A stretch of 64,000 nt of DNA, taken from positions 15,206,713 to 15,270,712 of the forward strand of contig NC_090178.1 of the NCBI RefSeq assembly GCF_024679245.1, read 5' to 3'. The notes under the pieces were generated by a model that ran no database searches, was not told the DNA's origin, and worked only from the letters and a program-made list of their open reading frames with translations. Within the stretch, counting starts at the first letter, position 1; the number at the start of each line of letters is the position of its first letter. This DNA comes from Pseudorasbora parva (Eukaryota; Chordata; Actinopteri; Cypriniformes; Gobionidae). The position numbers and the translations under genes are program-made. Of the stretch, positions 14,601 to 27,170 are shown piece by piece.

Positions 14601-16147
14601 TACAGAAATTAAGGTCTAAGTATATTTTAACTATTCTTGTATTCAATATTTTGACAGAGAAATGTATAATTATATATTCTAAGTATACTTGGCTTGTAGT
14701 TGTGTTTACTTTTGATTGAGTAGCCTATTAAAAACTTTTTTCCACATTTTTACAAGTTTTCACATTTTTACACATCTTATAAGCATACATTGTTTGAAAA
14801 TATTGATTTATAAAGAAAACAGATATGTCCCTAATTCTGAGTATTATTGTGCAGGCTAGTTCACTGGTAGTGTAGATCTCACTCTTAGATTCACTCTTTC
14901 CTTGCCACTGACTGGATTTTCAGGCTTTCACTGTTATATGGTAGAGGGCGCTATTACACATCTTCTAGTCCAGAATCTCCAGATCAAAACAGGTGAAGAA
15001 GAAGCAGAAACAAGTGATAGATTTTTTTAAAATGCGATCATCAAATTTTTAACAGCATCTATATCAAAAATGCTTAATGTTACAGAATTAAGCATCGAAC
15101 CCATAAAGAGAAAATGACTGTTCCCTTTCAGTCGGTCATGTTCGACGTACGTCGGACTTAGACCGACGAATTGGGATCTGATCTCAGAAACCTAACTACT
15201 TCGAGTATGTAAAAACGAGCCAATCGGAGATTGGCATGTGATCCGCACATTCCATGCTCCGCCCCACAGCGCGGGTATAAATAGGAAGTGGAATGGCAGA
15301 TCAATGCTTTCTACTTTTGGAGCTGAACAGTACTACTGTTTCTACGAAGAGTGTGTTTAAACTGAGTCTCGTGAGAGAAAGAAAAACTGCCAGTGCTCGA
15401 TCCCAATGATCGACCAGTTGCAATTGTTTGCATTCACAAAAAGAGCTTTCTGTTGGTTCGCTGGGCGTATTCCCTTTGAGTGCTACACACAGGCTTGCAC
15501 TGTGGACTGTCCGCTATCCGCGGTCATCTTCCTGAGTGCTTCAGCATGTCTAAAAGAGCAGTTTTTACATTCTAAAAGAGCAACACGGTTTGACCCTGCG
15601 TCTTTTTCAAGATGTCATTCAAACCGCGTATTCCTGGAATGCAACTGTTTCCTGTCCTCGTTGACGGCCACGATCGCTCTCGCATGTAGACATGTGAGAT
15701 TGCAATCGTGGGTGATTCATTTTCTCTCAGGAGAACGTGGTCACGTCGGTACCTTGTTCGTTTCACCCTTCTCATAAAGGCTTGAGTTTTCAGCGCGCCG
15801 TGTGCCATCAAGCGGCCGGCTGACAGCGGTGGTTCTCACAGCAACCAGCGTGCGTCATTTGGCGCTCTAGATGCGTGGTCGAGACTGTGAAACCTCAGAA
15901 GGGGTCGAGTCCCTTCCCCTATCCCCTGATCTAGTTCATTTTCTGGTGTTACTGGAAAAGGTCTACTTTGGCTGATAAGCGCTGGTGGCCTGAGGATTAC
16001 AGTGGGAATTCCCCGCCGGGTAAATCCCCTCGGGCCCCCACTCCTCTATCGCATCAAAAGCATGCTGAGACTCTGTTCGTGGGTGGTTCGGGTTCTCTCA
16101 CGAGAACATGACCACGTCAGGGCATTGTTCGCCGTGCCTTCTTCATA

Positions 16148-16668
16148 GGGCTGAGCCTGGTCAGTACCTGAATGGGAGACCAACTGGGAAAACCAGGTAG
16201 CTGCTGGTAGAGGTGTTAGTGAGGCCAGCAGGGGGTGCTCACCCTGTGATCTGTGTGGGTCCTAATGCCCCAGTATAGTGATGGGGACACTATACTGACA
16301 AAGAGCACCGTCTTTCGGATGAGACGTTAAACCGAGGTCCTGACTCTCCGTGGTCATTAAAAATCCCAGGATGTCCTTCGGAAAAAGAGTAGGGGTGTAA
16401 CCCCGGCATCCTGGCCAAAATTGTCCATCGGCCCCTGTCCATCATGGCCTCCTAATCATCCCCCTATTCTGATTGGCTTCATCACTCGGCCTCCTCTCCA
16501 TCAATCAGCTGGTGTGAGGTGAGCGTTCTGGCGCAATATGGCTGCCGTCGCATCATCCAGGTGGGTGCTGCACATTGGTGGTGGTTGAGGAGATTCCCCC
16601 CTTCTATGTAAAGTGCTTTGAGTGCCTTGAAAAAGCGCTATATAAATATAACAGATTATTACTAGTGG
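16148..16668 (+). mobile_element. 5S rRNA-derived SINE (SINE3-like)
   Basis: The head AGCCTGGTCAGTACCTGAAT and GGGAGACCAACTGGG is the 3' half of a 5S rRNA gene. The body (GGATGAGACGTTAAACCGAG, AGGGGTGTAACCCCGGC, GGCTGCCGTCGCATCATCC) is that of teleost SINE3-like elements. The tail is AAAGCGCTATATAAAT at 16632-16647 followed by ATT-rich sequence. It is 5'-truncated (the first half of the 5S head is missing), lying inside the DIRS-type element. Confidence 0.88.
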
Positions 16669-16689
16669 TCCAGGTACAGGGGGCTAACC

Positions 16690-17590
16690 TGGCAGATTTG
16701 CATGAGAAAAAAGCCTGTCTGTCGGGCTGGCCTTCTCGGCGACGCCATCGAGAACTTTGCCCAACAGTTCTTGGTGGCCCTGAAGCAGACGGAGGCGTTG
16801 CACCAAGGTGCCGACAACCGGCTGTTGCTTTCCCCCGTTCGTCAGTCGCAGCGCCTCTGCCAGCTTGTCGCCAAGGGCATCCCCTCCTGCTTCCGCCTCC
16901 ACCCTGCTAGAGCCGAGCAGCAGCCTCCACTGGAGAAGCAGGGTCAACCCATCCAAGGTCCCGCTAACCAGCAGGCAAGCGCAAGGGGACGCGGCCCTAG
17001 GGAGAACAGGAGCTGCTCGGGGGGAGATAATGTTCGCAACCCCCCCACCCCCCCCACCCCCCCGGAGGAGGACCAGGGGTCCAGGGGAACTTTGGTTCAT
17101 TGTACCAAAAATGTTGCGTACATCAACCGTCAAGGTGGTCTACGCTCCCGTCGCATGTTCCAACTCGCCCGCCACCTGTTCCTGTGGAGTCAGAAGCAGC
17201 TGAGGTTGCTTCGGGCCATTCATTTTCCAGGTGCGCTCAACCGGACAGCCGCCGAGCTCTCTCGGCAGCCAGCTCCTTCGGGAGAGTGGCGACTCCACCC
17301 CCAGGTGGTCCAGCTGATATGGGACCAGTTCGGGGCCGCACAGGTAGACCTGTTGCCTCTCCGAACTCGACCCATTGCCAGTGGTACTATTCCCTGACCG
17401 GGGGTACCCTCGGCACAGATGCACTGGCGCACAGCTGGCCCCAGGGCCTACGCAAGTATGCGTTTCCCCCAGTGAGCCTTCTTGCACATACTTTGTGCAA
17501 AGTCAGGGAGGACAAGGAGCAGGTCTTGCTAGTTGCGCCTTACTGGCCCAACCGGACCTGGTTCCCAGAACTAACTCCCAGAACTAACTC
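16690..17590 (+). pseudogene. DIRS-type gag/RNase H remnant
   Basis: Frame 16702-17397 begins with a gag C-terminus-like stretch (LLGDAIENFAQQFLVALKQTEA), a proline/arginine-rich region, then across a C-rich tract at 17040-17062 jumps into the RNase H-like segment NVAYINRQGGLRSRRMFQLA and PGALNRTAAELSRQPAPSGE, WRLHPQVVQLIWDQFGAAQVDL. After about 17370 the homology continues in another frame as LGTDALAHSWPQGLR and KEQVLLVAPYWPNRTWFPEL (to 17570). So the reverse transcriptase is deleted with an accidental in-frame fusion, followed by a frameshift. It cannot encode a working retroelement. Confidence 0.75.
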
Positions 17591-19779
17591 TAACTTTTTA
17601 ATGAAACTATACCCACATTCAAGTGTTGATAAAAAAGGTGCATCAAACTGGGAAGACTTAAAGTACATTTAAAGATATTATATTTTTCAAGTATAAAAAA
17701 AGACCTAGGAACATATAGTTAAAGTGCAATAATATATAAATAGTATATATAGTTATGTTCACGTAAAGAAAACTTACATGTATACTTAAAACTACTGATG
17801 TAGCTTGCTGAGAGAGTAGATACTGACATGTTATAAATCTTACAATGGTTTATTATTTTGCAGCTTACCCGTCCACTTTCTCATTAATTTCAGGATTTTC
17901 TCTTAAATGGATCCTTTTTTTTCCACTGAAGAAAACGTCATGCAGGTATTAACAGCATGCAGTGTTGCCAAGTCTGTGGCTTTCCTGTGAAATTGGACTA
18001 TTCTTAAATTTTTTCCCGTGGGTTAAAGGTTGCACCATCACCCCCCACCTCCCCACCCCAACACACAAAAATTCACAAATGGGTGCACCAATTTGATCTG
18101 TTCATTGTCAGGATGAATTATGCATAACATTTGTATTGACAAAGAACAGGATAGGAGATTATGCTCTAAGCAGTATTGGTGAACTCAATACAGCAAAAGC
18201 CATTATAGTCATGGTAAATCAAGTGTTCTCCAAACTTTAAATCAATTCATTGTAGGTATTCCAGTAAAAAATGACATTCAAAAGTTTGAGTAATTTGGCA
18301 CAATAAAAGCACTCTGTGTAAAGTAAAGAGAGGTTTACGTCTAGTCTGCTGACTTTACTGCGAGCGATGGGTTCAGTAAAGGGAAAAAATAATATTTTGG
18401 CAAATCAGTTTCAAATAAAATGCATTGAAAAAAATTGCCGTCTGGCTGGATGTGAATATTACACTTTGCACTCAACCGATGCCAAACCATCATTCTGTTC
18501 CAAAAACCCATAGGTGATTCTTTTACAGCCCAATATCAAATGAAAGTATGGAGTTTTACACACAGTGGACTGTTGACATGACCTGCTCATTTCCGAAACG
18601 GTCTGCTGCATATCTGAAGGCGTCGGCAGTTGGGCATGATTTACACTCATCTGATATAATACGTTTTACATCATTAATGTGTTGCACCCCTCTCACACAC
18701 ACTCAAAATACAGTAAATCTCTTAGACAAATAGAGCCTTCTCTGTGTGCATAACTTGACATCCTGTGAGGCAGCCAGTGATTGATGCATCCTGTTATGTA
18801 TTGCCTTAAAAGTCTTTTTGGAATGTTTATTGAATGGCAACCAAAGTGAGGAGATACAGATAGACCATGGGGCAAGTATGGAACTCATTTCTGCCTAAGA
18901 CTGAGCAAAAAAGATAACTATGACATAAAATCAAAGGTCATGGTAATATAAGAATATCCTGTAAGTTTCAGAGCTAAAAACGTCCTTGTTAGTCAAAGAA
19001 AAGCTTTTATTGACACCAGGCCCAGAAAATGATCAATCTCAGAATATGCCAACCCTTGATGTCAGTTTGTGGTGAAACGCCGCCTCAAGAGAGTACGAAC
19101 AATATCTGATTCTGTAGCCACGTCCACCGACTTGTGCCTGACATGACATAAGCCTATACATATCAAACTTCTAAGCAGTAAACATGCTGCATAAGCTTTA
19201 TTCATATTCCAATATTATGAATGCATGGATGAACTTTATTTTTAAAGAATACCCAGCTCACGTGGGGAAGACATTGCGTGTTTGTTCCGTCATTTTACCA
19301 CGGATTTGTTTGTAAACAAGAGTCTGGATTTGCAGACCTTGTTCCTATTGCACAAAACTAGGATAAGGGAGTAATCTGGGATATCTTGGTGATCTTGTCT
19401 AGCCTGGATGCCAGCCGAACTTAGCCCCGCCCACAACATTTTTAGGTCAGGCAGTTCGGTCTGGCATTGCTCCATAGAGGGGTAATTACCCCGAACAGAA
19501 ACTGTTCGGACCAATGAAATCATGAGGGCGGGCTTTAGACAATGACGGAAACATGATAAACAGTAACGTAATCATGCACGTCATCAAAGGAGCTTGGATT
19601 ATATTTACTCGAATCCTAAACGGAGAGCTTGTTTGTATATGCATTCACCTTCCTAATTTCTCTCAAAGATGATGATCATGTTGGGTAAGTACTCTGTGTA
19701 TCAATAAATTCTTTTATTTTTTTACAACACAGGATAAGCTTACAAAGATCGTTTATTCCAGCACATGTGCAGACAGGGA
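17591..19779. other. Intergenic, no gene seen
   Basis: AT-rich. A stretch at 19380-19600 (AACTGTTCGGACCAATGAAA with an inverse-like partner TTCGGTCTGG nearby) may be an old repeat. Confidence 0.5.
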
Positions 19780-19995
19780 TGCCAAGTTTTTACAACAAAA
19801 TCCGCCAACTACTAGCCCTAAACAATAGTTTCTCGGGGGGTTCTCCGGGGGGAAAATGGTGTTTGGGGGGTAAAATGTGTGTTATTTTGGCAAGGTTGCC
19901 TGCCTTTGGGCGACATCTGTTGGTGAAACTGCAAAACCGCCAAGCATTTGTGCTTAGGGCACCCAAAGGGCTAGCGCCGGCCCTGTATATGACCA
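19780..19995. repeat. Dispersed repeat, copy 1
   Basis: Shares GGGGTAAAATGTGTGTTATT and TTGGCAAGGTTGCC with the sequence at 55840-56000, so both are copies of one dispersed family. No coding evidence. Confidence 0.6.
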
Positions 19996-21130
19996 TCCAG
20001 TGAATATTAGATTCTGTTCCTCTCAATTCCGATTTCGTTTTAACTCCTACGGTGGCCGATTTAGTCCAAGATTAACATGGCTTCCAGTTTGACCTCGGCC
20101 ATGAATGTTCCTTCACGTGATGAGGTTACTTTAGAAAACTGTTATAATTTGCAGTATTCAATTGGTCAGTTAACATGTTATGATATCAATTTAAAATGAA
20201 TAATAGTTTTACGTTTTCATTATTTTTTGTTGATTTGCCTGTTGCATTAATTCTCTTTTCCGCTTCCTTGGCGACTCTGATACATATCCTCGAGAATAAG
20301 AGTGATCCTCCATCAGCAACAGACTTTCAGGTTTTCATATAGTAGTCTCAATCCCCTTCTTCACATTCGACACGCTGCCATCAAGAGTTAAAATGTGAAA
20401 GGCGAAGCTTGAATTTACGGGTATGTCCCTCTATGGCTAATGTACTTTCAAGATGGAGGGGCAACATGGCGACCGGCATTCGAACCCCTCACCTGTATGT
20501 ATTTTCAATGGCATATTATAAACTCACAAGAATACTTTATTACTTAAAAGAAGTAAATATACATTAATGAGCACATAAGTGTTTTTAGCTTAGAATAAAC
20601 TAAAAAAGTTAATCATTGAAAATCTTTGATTTTAAATGAGGAAAAAAAAAAAAATGAGGGCGGACTGGAACCTGTAACCTTCAACACGGTTTACGAAACT
20701 TCTACCACCAGACCCCTAAGGATTTCAAATGATAACAGCATATCTATGTATTTATTCACTAATGGGAAGAATCTTGAGACTAACGATATATTTGATGCAA
20801 ATTAATGCAAATATTATTCCCAACTAGAATTAGACCTAGAATTTCGTTCACTTTTTATGCTTTATAAAAATAATAATAAATGGTCCCCTGCAATGTTCAA
20901 GACATGCGGCTTTGTATTTATAACGATTGCAATGTATATCCCATGGTTTTGATTGTTTTTGGAACTGCAACTTTATTTCTATTTACATAAATGTGAATAT
21001 ATCTATAGCAACGTATCTCACTCACATAATTACGTTTATATCTAAGAATAACAATTTATAGGTCACAAATTTGACTCTTTTTGCATAATTGTGAGTTTAT
21101 TTCTTATAAATGTGACTTATATAAAAATTG

Positions 21131-21131
<1 letters not shown>
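19996..21131. other. Intergenic, no gene seen
   Basis: AT-rich without recognised features. Confidence 0.55.

Positions 21132-21218
<87 letters not shown>
21132..21218. repeat. (TA)n microsatellite
   Basis: About 43 uninterrupted TA units. Confidence 0.97.
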
Positions 21219-21221
<3 letters not shown>

Positions 21222-23218
21222 GCTTTTTCACTTATATTGCAATATTTGCATCATTTTGCTTATATAAACTTTATATCTAAAAAATGCTATTTCATTTTTC
21301 AAAATTGACTTTATGACTTCAGATTTCACAGCTGTAACTTTATTTCTTTTTAAACGTTTTTCCTCAAGAATACATTTTTTGTTCTTTCATTCGTTCAGAA
21401 ACAGGCTTCCATTGTCCTGCAATTTGCAAGGAAACCCCAAATGTAAGTACAACAGCATCTTGTATAGTGAGAGGAAGTTATTGGCACATTTGGGTTTTTT
21501 TTTGTGTGATCCCTAGACAATCAGTTTCTCAGCTGTAGCTGGTTAAAACCCACTGTCATTTTAGTGGCCTAAACACCCTCAAACTTTTTTTTTACTCCCC
21601 CTAAATCTGCATGAGCTGCCTCTCACTTTTACGATTAGGTAATCTCATTATGGCTGGCGATGACCTCATAGTTGTTGACAAGTGCCCTTTCATTAGTAAC
21701 GCCGTTTCAGAAAGCATTAGCCAAGTCAAGTTTTATTACGCTCCTGATGGCTTCTACCTCACAGCTAGTATAAATATTATTTATTATCCACTTTTCACTG
21801 CATTTTTATAATTTATGAGCTTGCGAGAGAGCACTGGCCTGAATATAGATCGTAAGGCCCTCTGTTATTTTGTACAGCAGATAATCAATTTCATTAAGCA
21901 GTGTCAGGGTAAATCGGCTTGAAATCTGATAATTACATGTAAAGTAAAACTTGTATAATTTTTTTACAATGTTGTGAATATTGATTTCTCATCTGCTCTC
22001 CTCTAAGGCCTATTAAAGGCTTTCTCCAAAAGAAGAAAGTAGCATTTATCAAACCTCATTGATTGCAATCTGGCAACGGTTGATATTTGGACGCATGAAA
22101 TTTCAGTGCAGGGTATAGGTGGGAGGGTGGCGGACAAGGCACCTAGATTTGCTTCTTTCTCTATGCAAACTCAGTGTTATGCTGTTAGATGGTTACTCTC
22201 AAATTCATATTTAAAAGCAATGGAATGAATCCTCTGCAAACCACTTCTTCCCACTGGGTGAGGGGGTTCAGGTGGAGGGCAGCCGAGTATTAGCAGTGCC
22301 CCGCGGTCAAGGAGACGGTCTGATGGATAGAACACATTAAAGGTGTCTGGCCCCAGCAGCCTTAGAAGAGAGGAACAGCAAGACCTTTCCTGTCCAGGGC
22401 AACAATTCTCAGAAAAAGACATCAATTTCTCCAAGTGGGGCTGGGATGCTTGCTTCTCAGTTAGGATGAAGGTATAATGAGGCAGGTGGGACGTGTGTGA
22501 GTGAACCTGTAAGACCCACCAGTCAGGTAGCCGTGGACTGATCCCCAGGAGGAGGGATATCGGTGTGGTTCGGTTGGCTGACAGCTCGGGGAGCCCTTAT
22601 TGAAAAATCAATGTCCATTTGTGCGTCCAGCTCACCTGGCTGACTGCCAGCTTGCCTGAAGTCACCTAATGAAGCCTGATCCCGTTACCTGATTCCTCAT
22701 TCGCTGCCTCAAAGTGACTTTGTGGCTGAAGTCATCCCTTTAGTTTCTTCTCCTCCTCTATTCTGAGGATCAAATGCATCTGCCAGTCGCACTGTGTGCG
22801 AGTATGTGGCGGGTATATGAGATCTGTCTGTGGGACAGCACAAACACTTGATCAAAATAGTACTGATATGTCATGTCAAGAACATCAATCAGAACATACC
22901 GCAAGCTGAAAAGAGCAATGCGTCTAATTCTATAATAATATGGGAGAGCAGCAAATCTTTTTAAGGAACCCAATGTAATTGTGTCTTCAAGTTTCTAAAC
23001 ATTTTTGTAGGTTTTTTTGGGATTCTCTTTGCAGCCTCCCAACAAGATTTTGTAGTGCCTATATACTTGATTTCACATGTTCACACTTACAAATGGTCAG
23101 ATGTGGCTTTTTAAATCAAAGAATCACAAGTATGTGTATTTGGTTTGTTATCCAAGAGGAGGGGTCCGAGTTTGGAATTTGGCTCAAACCCTTTTTGCAA
23201 CTGTTATTAGTATATCTG
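21219..23218. other. Intergenic with possible conserved non-coding DNA
   Basis: No gene. 21600-22060 and 22180-22480 are high-complexity, repeat-free blocks with several ATTA cores. Confidence 0.4.
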
Positions 23219-24357
23219 TTAAAGGGACAGTTCACCCCAAAATGAAAATTCTTTCATTAATTACTTATCCTCATATCGCTCCAAACCCGTAAGACTTTCG
23301 TTCATCTGAGAAACATGAGTTTTGTTTTTCCATAGACAGCTACGCAACTATCACTTTGATGCTTCAAAAAGCTTATAAAGAGATTTTAAACTGATCCATA
23401 TGAATTGAGCCGTTTAATACAAAATTTTCTGAAGAGATTTAATTGCTTTATATGATGAGCAGATTTAAAGGAACTGTATGTGAGAAATGTATTTCAATTA
23501 ATCATAAAATGGCTCTGATATGTCCCTAGACAATAAGAAATCATGTTAATTTCAAATACTTATATCACTGACAACAATAGTCCAGCCAGGATATTGTCAT
23601 TTAAAAGTTGTTGTTGCAGCCCTCAACTGATGTTGATGTTGACATGATGTTGTGTTTTGGCCTGAAGCTCCACCCTCCAACTATCGACCAATCACAAAGT
23701 CAGTAGTGTTTTGGCATCTGGGTTGCCAGCTCTGCTCTAGTTACCACAACTGCAGCTACAAACGTTCCTGCTGATCCGGCAGCCTATCTGGCAACCTCGA
23801 GTCAGGGGGAGGGGGAGAGGGGATACACCGCTCTACAGTCATTTGAAAGTGATTGCAGTACCAGTTTTGGCCACAATCTTACATACACTTCCTTTAATTT
23901 AGGCTTTTATCCACATAAACATTCATCAACGCAAACATCAGTTATTGTTAATGGAACTAGCTCAAGCATGTTGCTTGAGATGTGAGAACCAATGAGGTGT
24001 TATGCGGCATGTTTGAGCTTCGGCAAGAGGTTTGTTTTTGCGTGACAAGCAGGTTTGGTTGAGCTTCTATTTATGTTCGCTGATGATTGTTTATACGTGA
24101 ATAAAAGCCTAAATTAAATCTACTCATCAAATAAAGCGATTGAGTCTCTTCAGAAAATTTGGACTAAACTGCTCAATTCATATTAACTTTTTGAAGCGTC
24201 AAAGTAGCCTAGTAGTTGTGTAGCTGTCAAATGGAGGATTTCATGAGACAAATCTTAATTTGTTCTGAAGATGAATAAAATTCTTACGGCTTTGGAACAA
24301 CATGAGGGTGAGTAATTAATGACATACTTTTTATTTTTCTGTGAACTATCCCTTTAA
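23219..24357. mobile_element. Angel-like MITE, TTAA flanks, about 250-base inverted ends
   Basis: Starts TTAAAGGGACAGTTCACC and ends GTGAACTATCCCTTTAA. The arms are inverted copies (CACTTTGATGCTTCAAAAAG versus TTTTTGAAGCGTCAAAGTAG; AATTGAGC versus GCTCAATT). Contains a second MITE at 23465-23897. The name is from memory of teleost MITEs. Confidence 0.82.
23465..23897. mobile_element. MITE nested inside another MITE
   Basis: Starts TTAAAGGAACTGTATGTGAG and ends in the inverse-like CTTACATACACTTCCTTTAA, each with TTAA. The outer element resumes after it. Inner sequence has CCAATCACAAAGTCAGTAG and GGGTTGCCAGCTCTG. Confidence 0.78.
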
Positions 24358-25793
24358 GAATGAACTACACTATTGACATTCATATGCCAGCGGCGGTGAA
24401 TTTAGTCTCTTTCCACACTTAAGTCCTTTAGAGTTTATGGCGCCCTTGCAGACTGGAGAAGACAGGACCGAGCTGGTTTAAACTCATTTGACCTACACTT
24501 GTATTTGCATGACTCTTTAAAAATCCTACCTGCATTCGTTAGACATCATATCCACCCACCGTTCAAAGTGAGAGGAACAAAGTGTCCTGTCTGCCCCCTG
24601 CCGTTTCCTCCTCTCCTCCGTCGGACGGCCATTGCGGGGTACAGCACGGCGTTGGTGTATAATGCAATTTGGTTGATTAAAAGAAAACATTAAAGCACTA
24701 CCTTATTGAATTTGACGGCACGTACAGAACCGGATCTTTGCTGGCCACTCTCTTTTATTGGCTGGGATAAAGGGGATCACGTCATCCTCATCCTCCCCAA
24801 CACACACACAAATTTCGAGCCTAAGACAAACCGAAGCTAGGACGTCGGTCAGGACGGAGATTTGTTTAGCTCGCCCCTTCACCGCTCAGCCCTTCCGTCG
24901 TAAACTGAACTTCTGCCAAGCTTGAGTCAAGAGACCCTCCAGTCAGGCAAATGAGGGAGTCCTTTTATTTATCTCTAAACAAGACCGGTGACTTATAGCC
25001 TCCTTACTCTTTGCTTTCTCACCTCAGTGACTCATTCATTGTTCTAAGAGAGTCTGGAACAAGCAGAACAATGAAAGAGAGATGGGCTAAACACCAAACA
25101 CCTGTCAATTCACTCCGAAGGGCTCCAAGTACATGCTCTCCCTATTCCATTTGTCTGATTTATCATCCGTACTGTCCCGAGAGCAATCACCATCAAACAC
25201 TCTCAAAGCTGTGTCAGTGACAAGACGATGAGGCACATCAGACCAGCTGTACTAACCAATAACAACTGAGACTTAGAAGGGATTTGCATTAAGCTTGAGC
25301 TGTCAATCAAAAACAGACTTATTTTTCAGTTGAGCTCTGGTAGACATAGACACATGAAATAACATTACCAATGTCATTTTTCAGCAATATCTCAGAAATT
25401 ATATTTCATGCTAATTGACTGAGACAAAATCTGCCTTGCTTTAATTTGGGCTAAGAATTGGATTTCATCCGCCTATTCATGTTCCAAGATCTATGCAGGG
25501 TTGTGGAGGCAACTGGATTTCAGTTATTATTTTATTATTATGGAAACTGTGTGTAAAATATTGGTGGATCATTTATCCTATAGTTTAAGGATATGAATAG
25601 TTAATGGCCAATTTGAGTAAATTATTACTTGATTAAGTAATTGGTCATATCTCAGACAGGTCATGTTCATGAAAGACCAATTGTTCTCATGGGATTTCAT
25701 CTGAAGAAATTGTTTTTTTTAATATTTTAATATGCAGCTGTGGTAATGGACAAAAAAAAAAACTTTTTTTGGCTATATCAAATTTAAAGGGAC

Positions 25794-25798
<5 letters not shown>
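24358..25798. other. Intergenic, no gene seen
   Basis: 24580-25000 is GC-richer and repeat-free. No coding frame with family features. Confidence 0.5.

Positions 25799-25889
<91 letters not shown>
25799..25889. repeat. (CA)n microsatellite
   Basis: About 45 uninterrupted CA units. Confidence 0.97.
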
Positions 25890-25892
<3 letters not shown>

Positions 25893-26012
25893 GTGTTTTT
25901 GTGAATAGTGGGGACTTTCCATAGGCGTAATTGATTTTTAACAGAACAAACTGTATATTTTATCCCCTACACTGCCCCTGCCCACAGGAAACATTCAGCA
26001 TTTTTTTTTTTT
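25890..26012 (+). repeat. Dispersed repeat next to (CA)n, copy 1
   Basis: GTTTTTGTGAATAGTGGGG, CCATAGGCGTAATT, ACAGGAAACATTCAGCATTT. The same family occurs inverted at 34487-34731. Confidence 0.65.
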
Positions 26013-26029
26013 TAAACATAATTTAGTAT

Positions 26030-27170
26030 GTTTATGGCTGCTTAACAATGATATTAGGAAAATTAGTTTTGACTGTGCAGCCGCTCTTGGGTCATCATCC
26101 GGCTCAGTTGAATTCTCAAACAATGGTGGTAATGCAGGCAGAACAGTAATATAGCTAGTTGAATATTTAGTGTCCCTAACTAAGCAAACCAAAAGCTCCA
26201 TCAGTTGACAGAATGGAGAAAAATACTTTGGGAGAAACCAGGCTCAGTTTGGGGGCTAGTTCTCCTGGCCAATGAATAAACAGTGCATGATTATGATTCA
26301 GGCAGCATTACAGGTCAGAAATCAGATTAGATCAGAACATTCAGAATATTTGTCCGGTTCCACCTTGTCGAAGATTGGCGTCATCACGCTTGTGCGTCAC
26401 ACGCGTGCATCACGCTTGTGCATCACGCTTGTGTCATCACTCATCAAGCTTATGGGCTTGTTGAGGATCATTGCCGCTGGCTGACGCATCGATGAGGCCT
26501 TCTCAGGGCAAAGTGTGGATGGCAGCCTCTGTAGACACTTCATGGATGCGCTCTGGTCATGTCTAGGTGCAGATCCACCATCTGATCTGAATAAGTGCCG
26601 GATCCGGCTGACGACAGTAAACATCAGGATAAACAGAGAGACTAATATTAGCGTAGATGCCATTCTTCTTATGATGTAAACGCGTACATTTAGTGTTATA
26701 GGAAGTGTTACTGGTTCCAGCTGACCTAGTTATTGCAGCCTAACAATCATTTAACTTATTTGAATAATAGAAATTACATTTTCTATGGGTATTCCAAAGT
26801 AAATGGATGTGTTTTATGTGTCTGCTTCCTGAACAATGCTGTTCCAGAGTTTAGTTGCTAAATAGGAAAAGGATCTGCCGCCTGCAGATGAATTTGATAT
26901 TCTAGGTATTATCTGTATTAACCGGCCATAATTTTGAGACTGCTCTAGACGTGAAGGAGTATAATGTGTTGAGAGCTTGGTCAAGTACCAGGGAGCTAAC
27001 ACATTTAGTGCTTTATAAGTAATAAGTAGATTTTAAAATGTATGCGATGTTTAATAGGGAGCAAGTGCCGTGTAAGGTCTTGTAAGATTTTGCTGGAGTT
27101 TGTTTACTAAGTGTGCAGGGCAACCACCAAGTAGAGCATTACAATAATTTTAGCCTTGAGGTCATGAAAA
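26030..27170 (-). mobile_element. L2-like LINE fragment (RT C-terminus and 3' UTR)
   Basis: The minus strand encodes the usual LINE ORF2 C-terminus: MLAPWYLTKLSTHYTPSRLE...RISNSSAGGRSFSYLATKLW NS (27002 down to 26814), extended upstream by related sequence to about 27170. The rest (26800 down to 26030) is a 3' UTR that matches the plus-strand copy at 45700-46540 (motifs ATGGCATCTACGCTAAT, GGTTTCTCCCAA, GATGGAG, GGGACACTAAA). The copy lacks its extreme 3' tail. Confidence 0.72.

Larger units (their letters stand above)
15121..17590 (+). mobile_element. Decayed DIRS-type retroelement
   Basis: The left part (15121-15400) has the composition and motifs of a DIRS terminal repeat in cyprinids (GTCGGTCATGTTCGACGTAC, ACCGACGAATTGGGATCTG). 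The inner part encodes DIRS gag-like and RNase H-like segments (see 16690-17590). There is an internal near-repeat: 15705-15780 and 16080-16145 are diverged copies (GGGTG.TTC...TCTC.C.GGAGAAC). Reverse transcriptase and tyrosine recombinase genes are missing. The locus contains a SINE at 16148-16668. GC content is far above the surroundings. Confidence 0.78.

Noticed and set aside
16148..16230. A 5S rRNA gene
   Set aside because: Only the 3' half of 5S is present and a SINE body follows; it is a retroposon, not an rRNA gene.
17100..17672. A host gene in the frame at 17100
   Set aside because: Its second half is the frameshifted continuation of the DIRS RNase H region; the first half is an overlap in the wrong frame.
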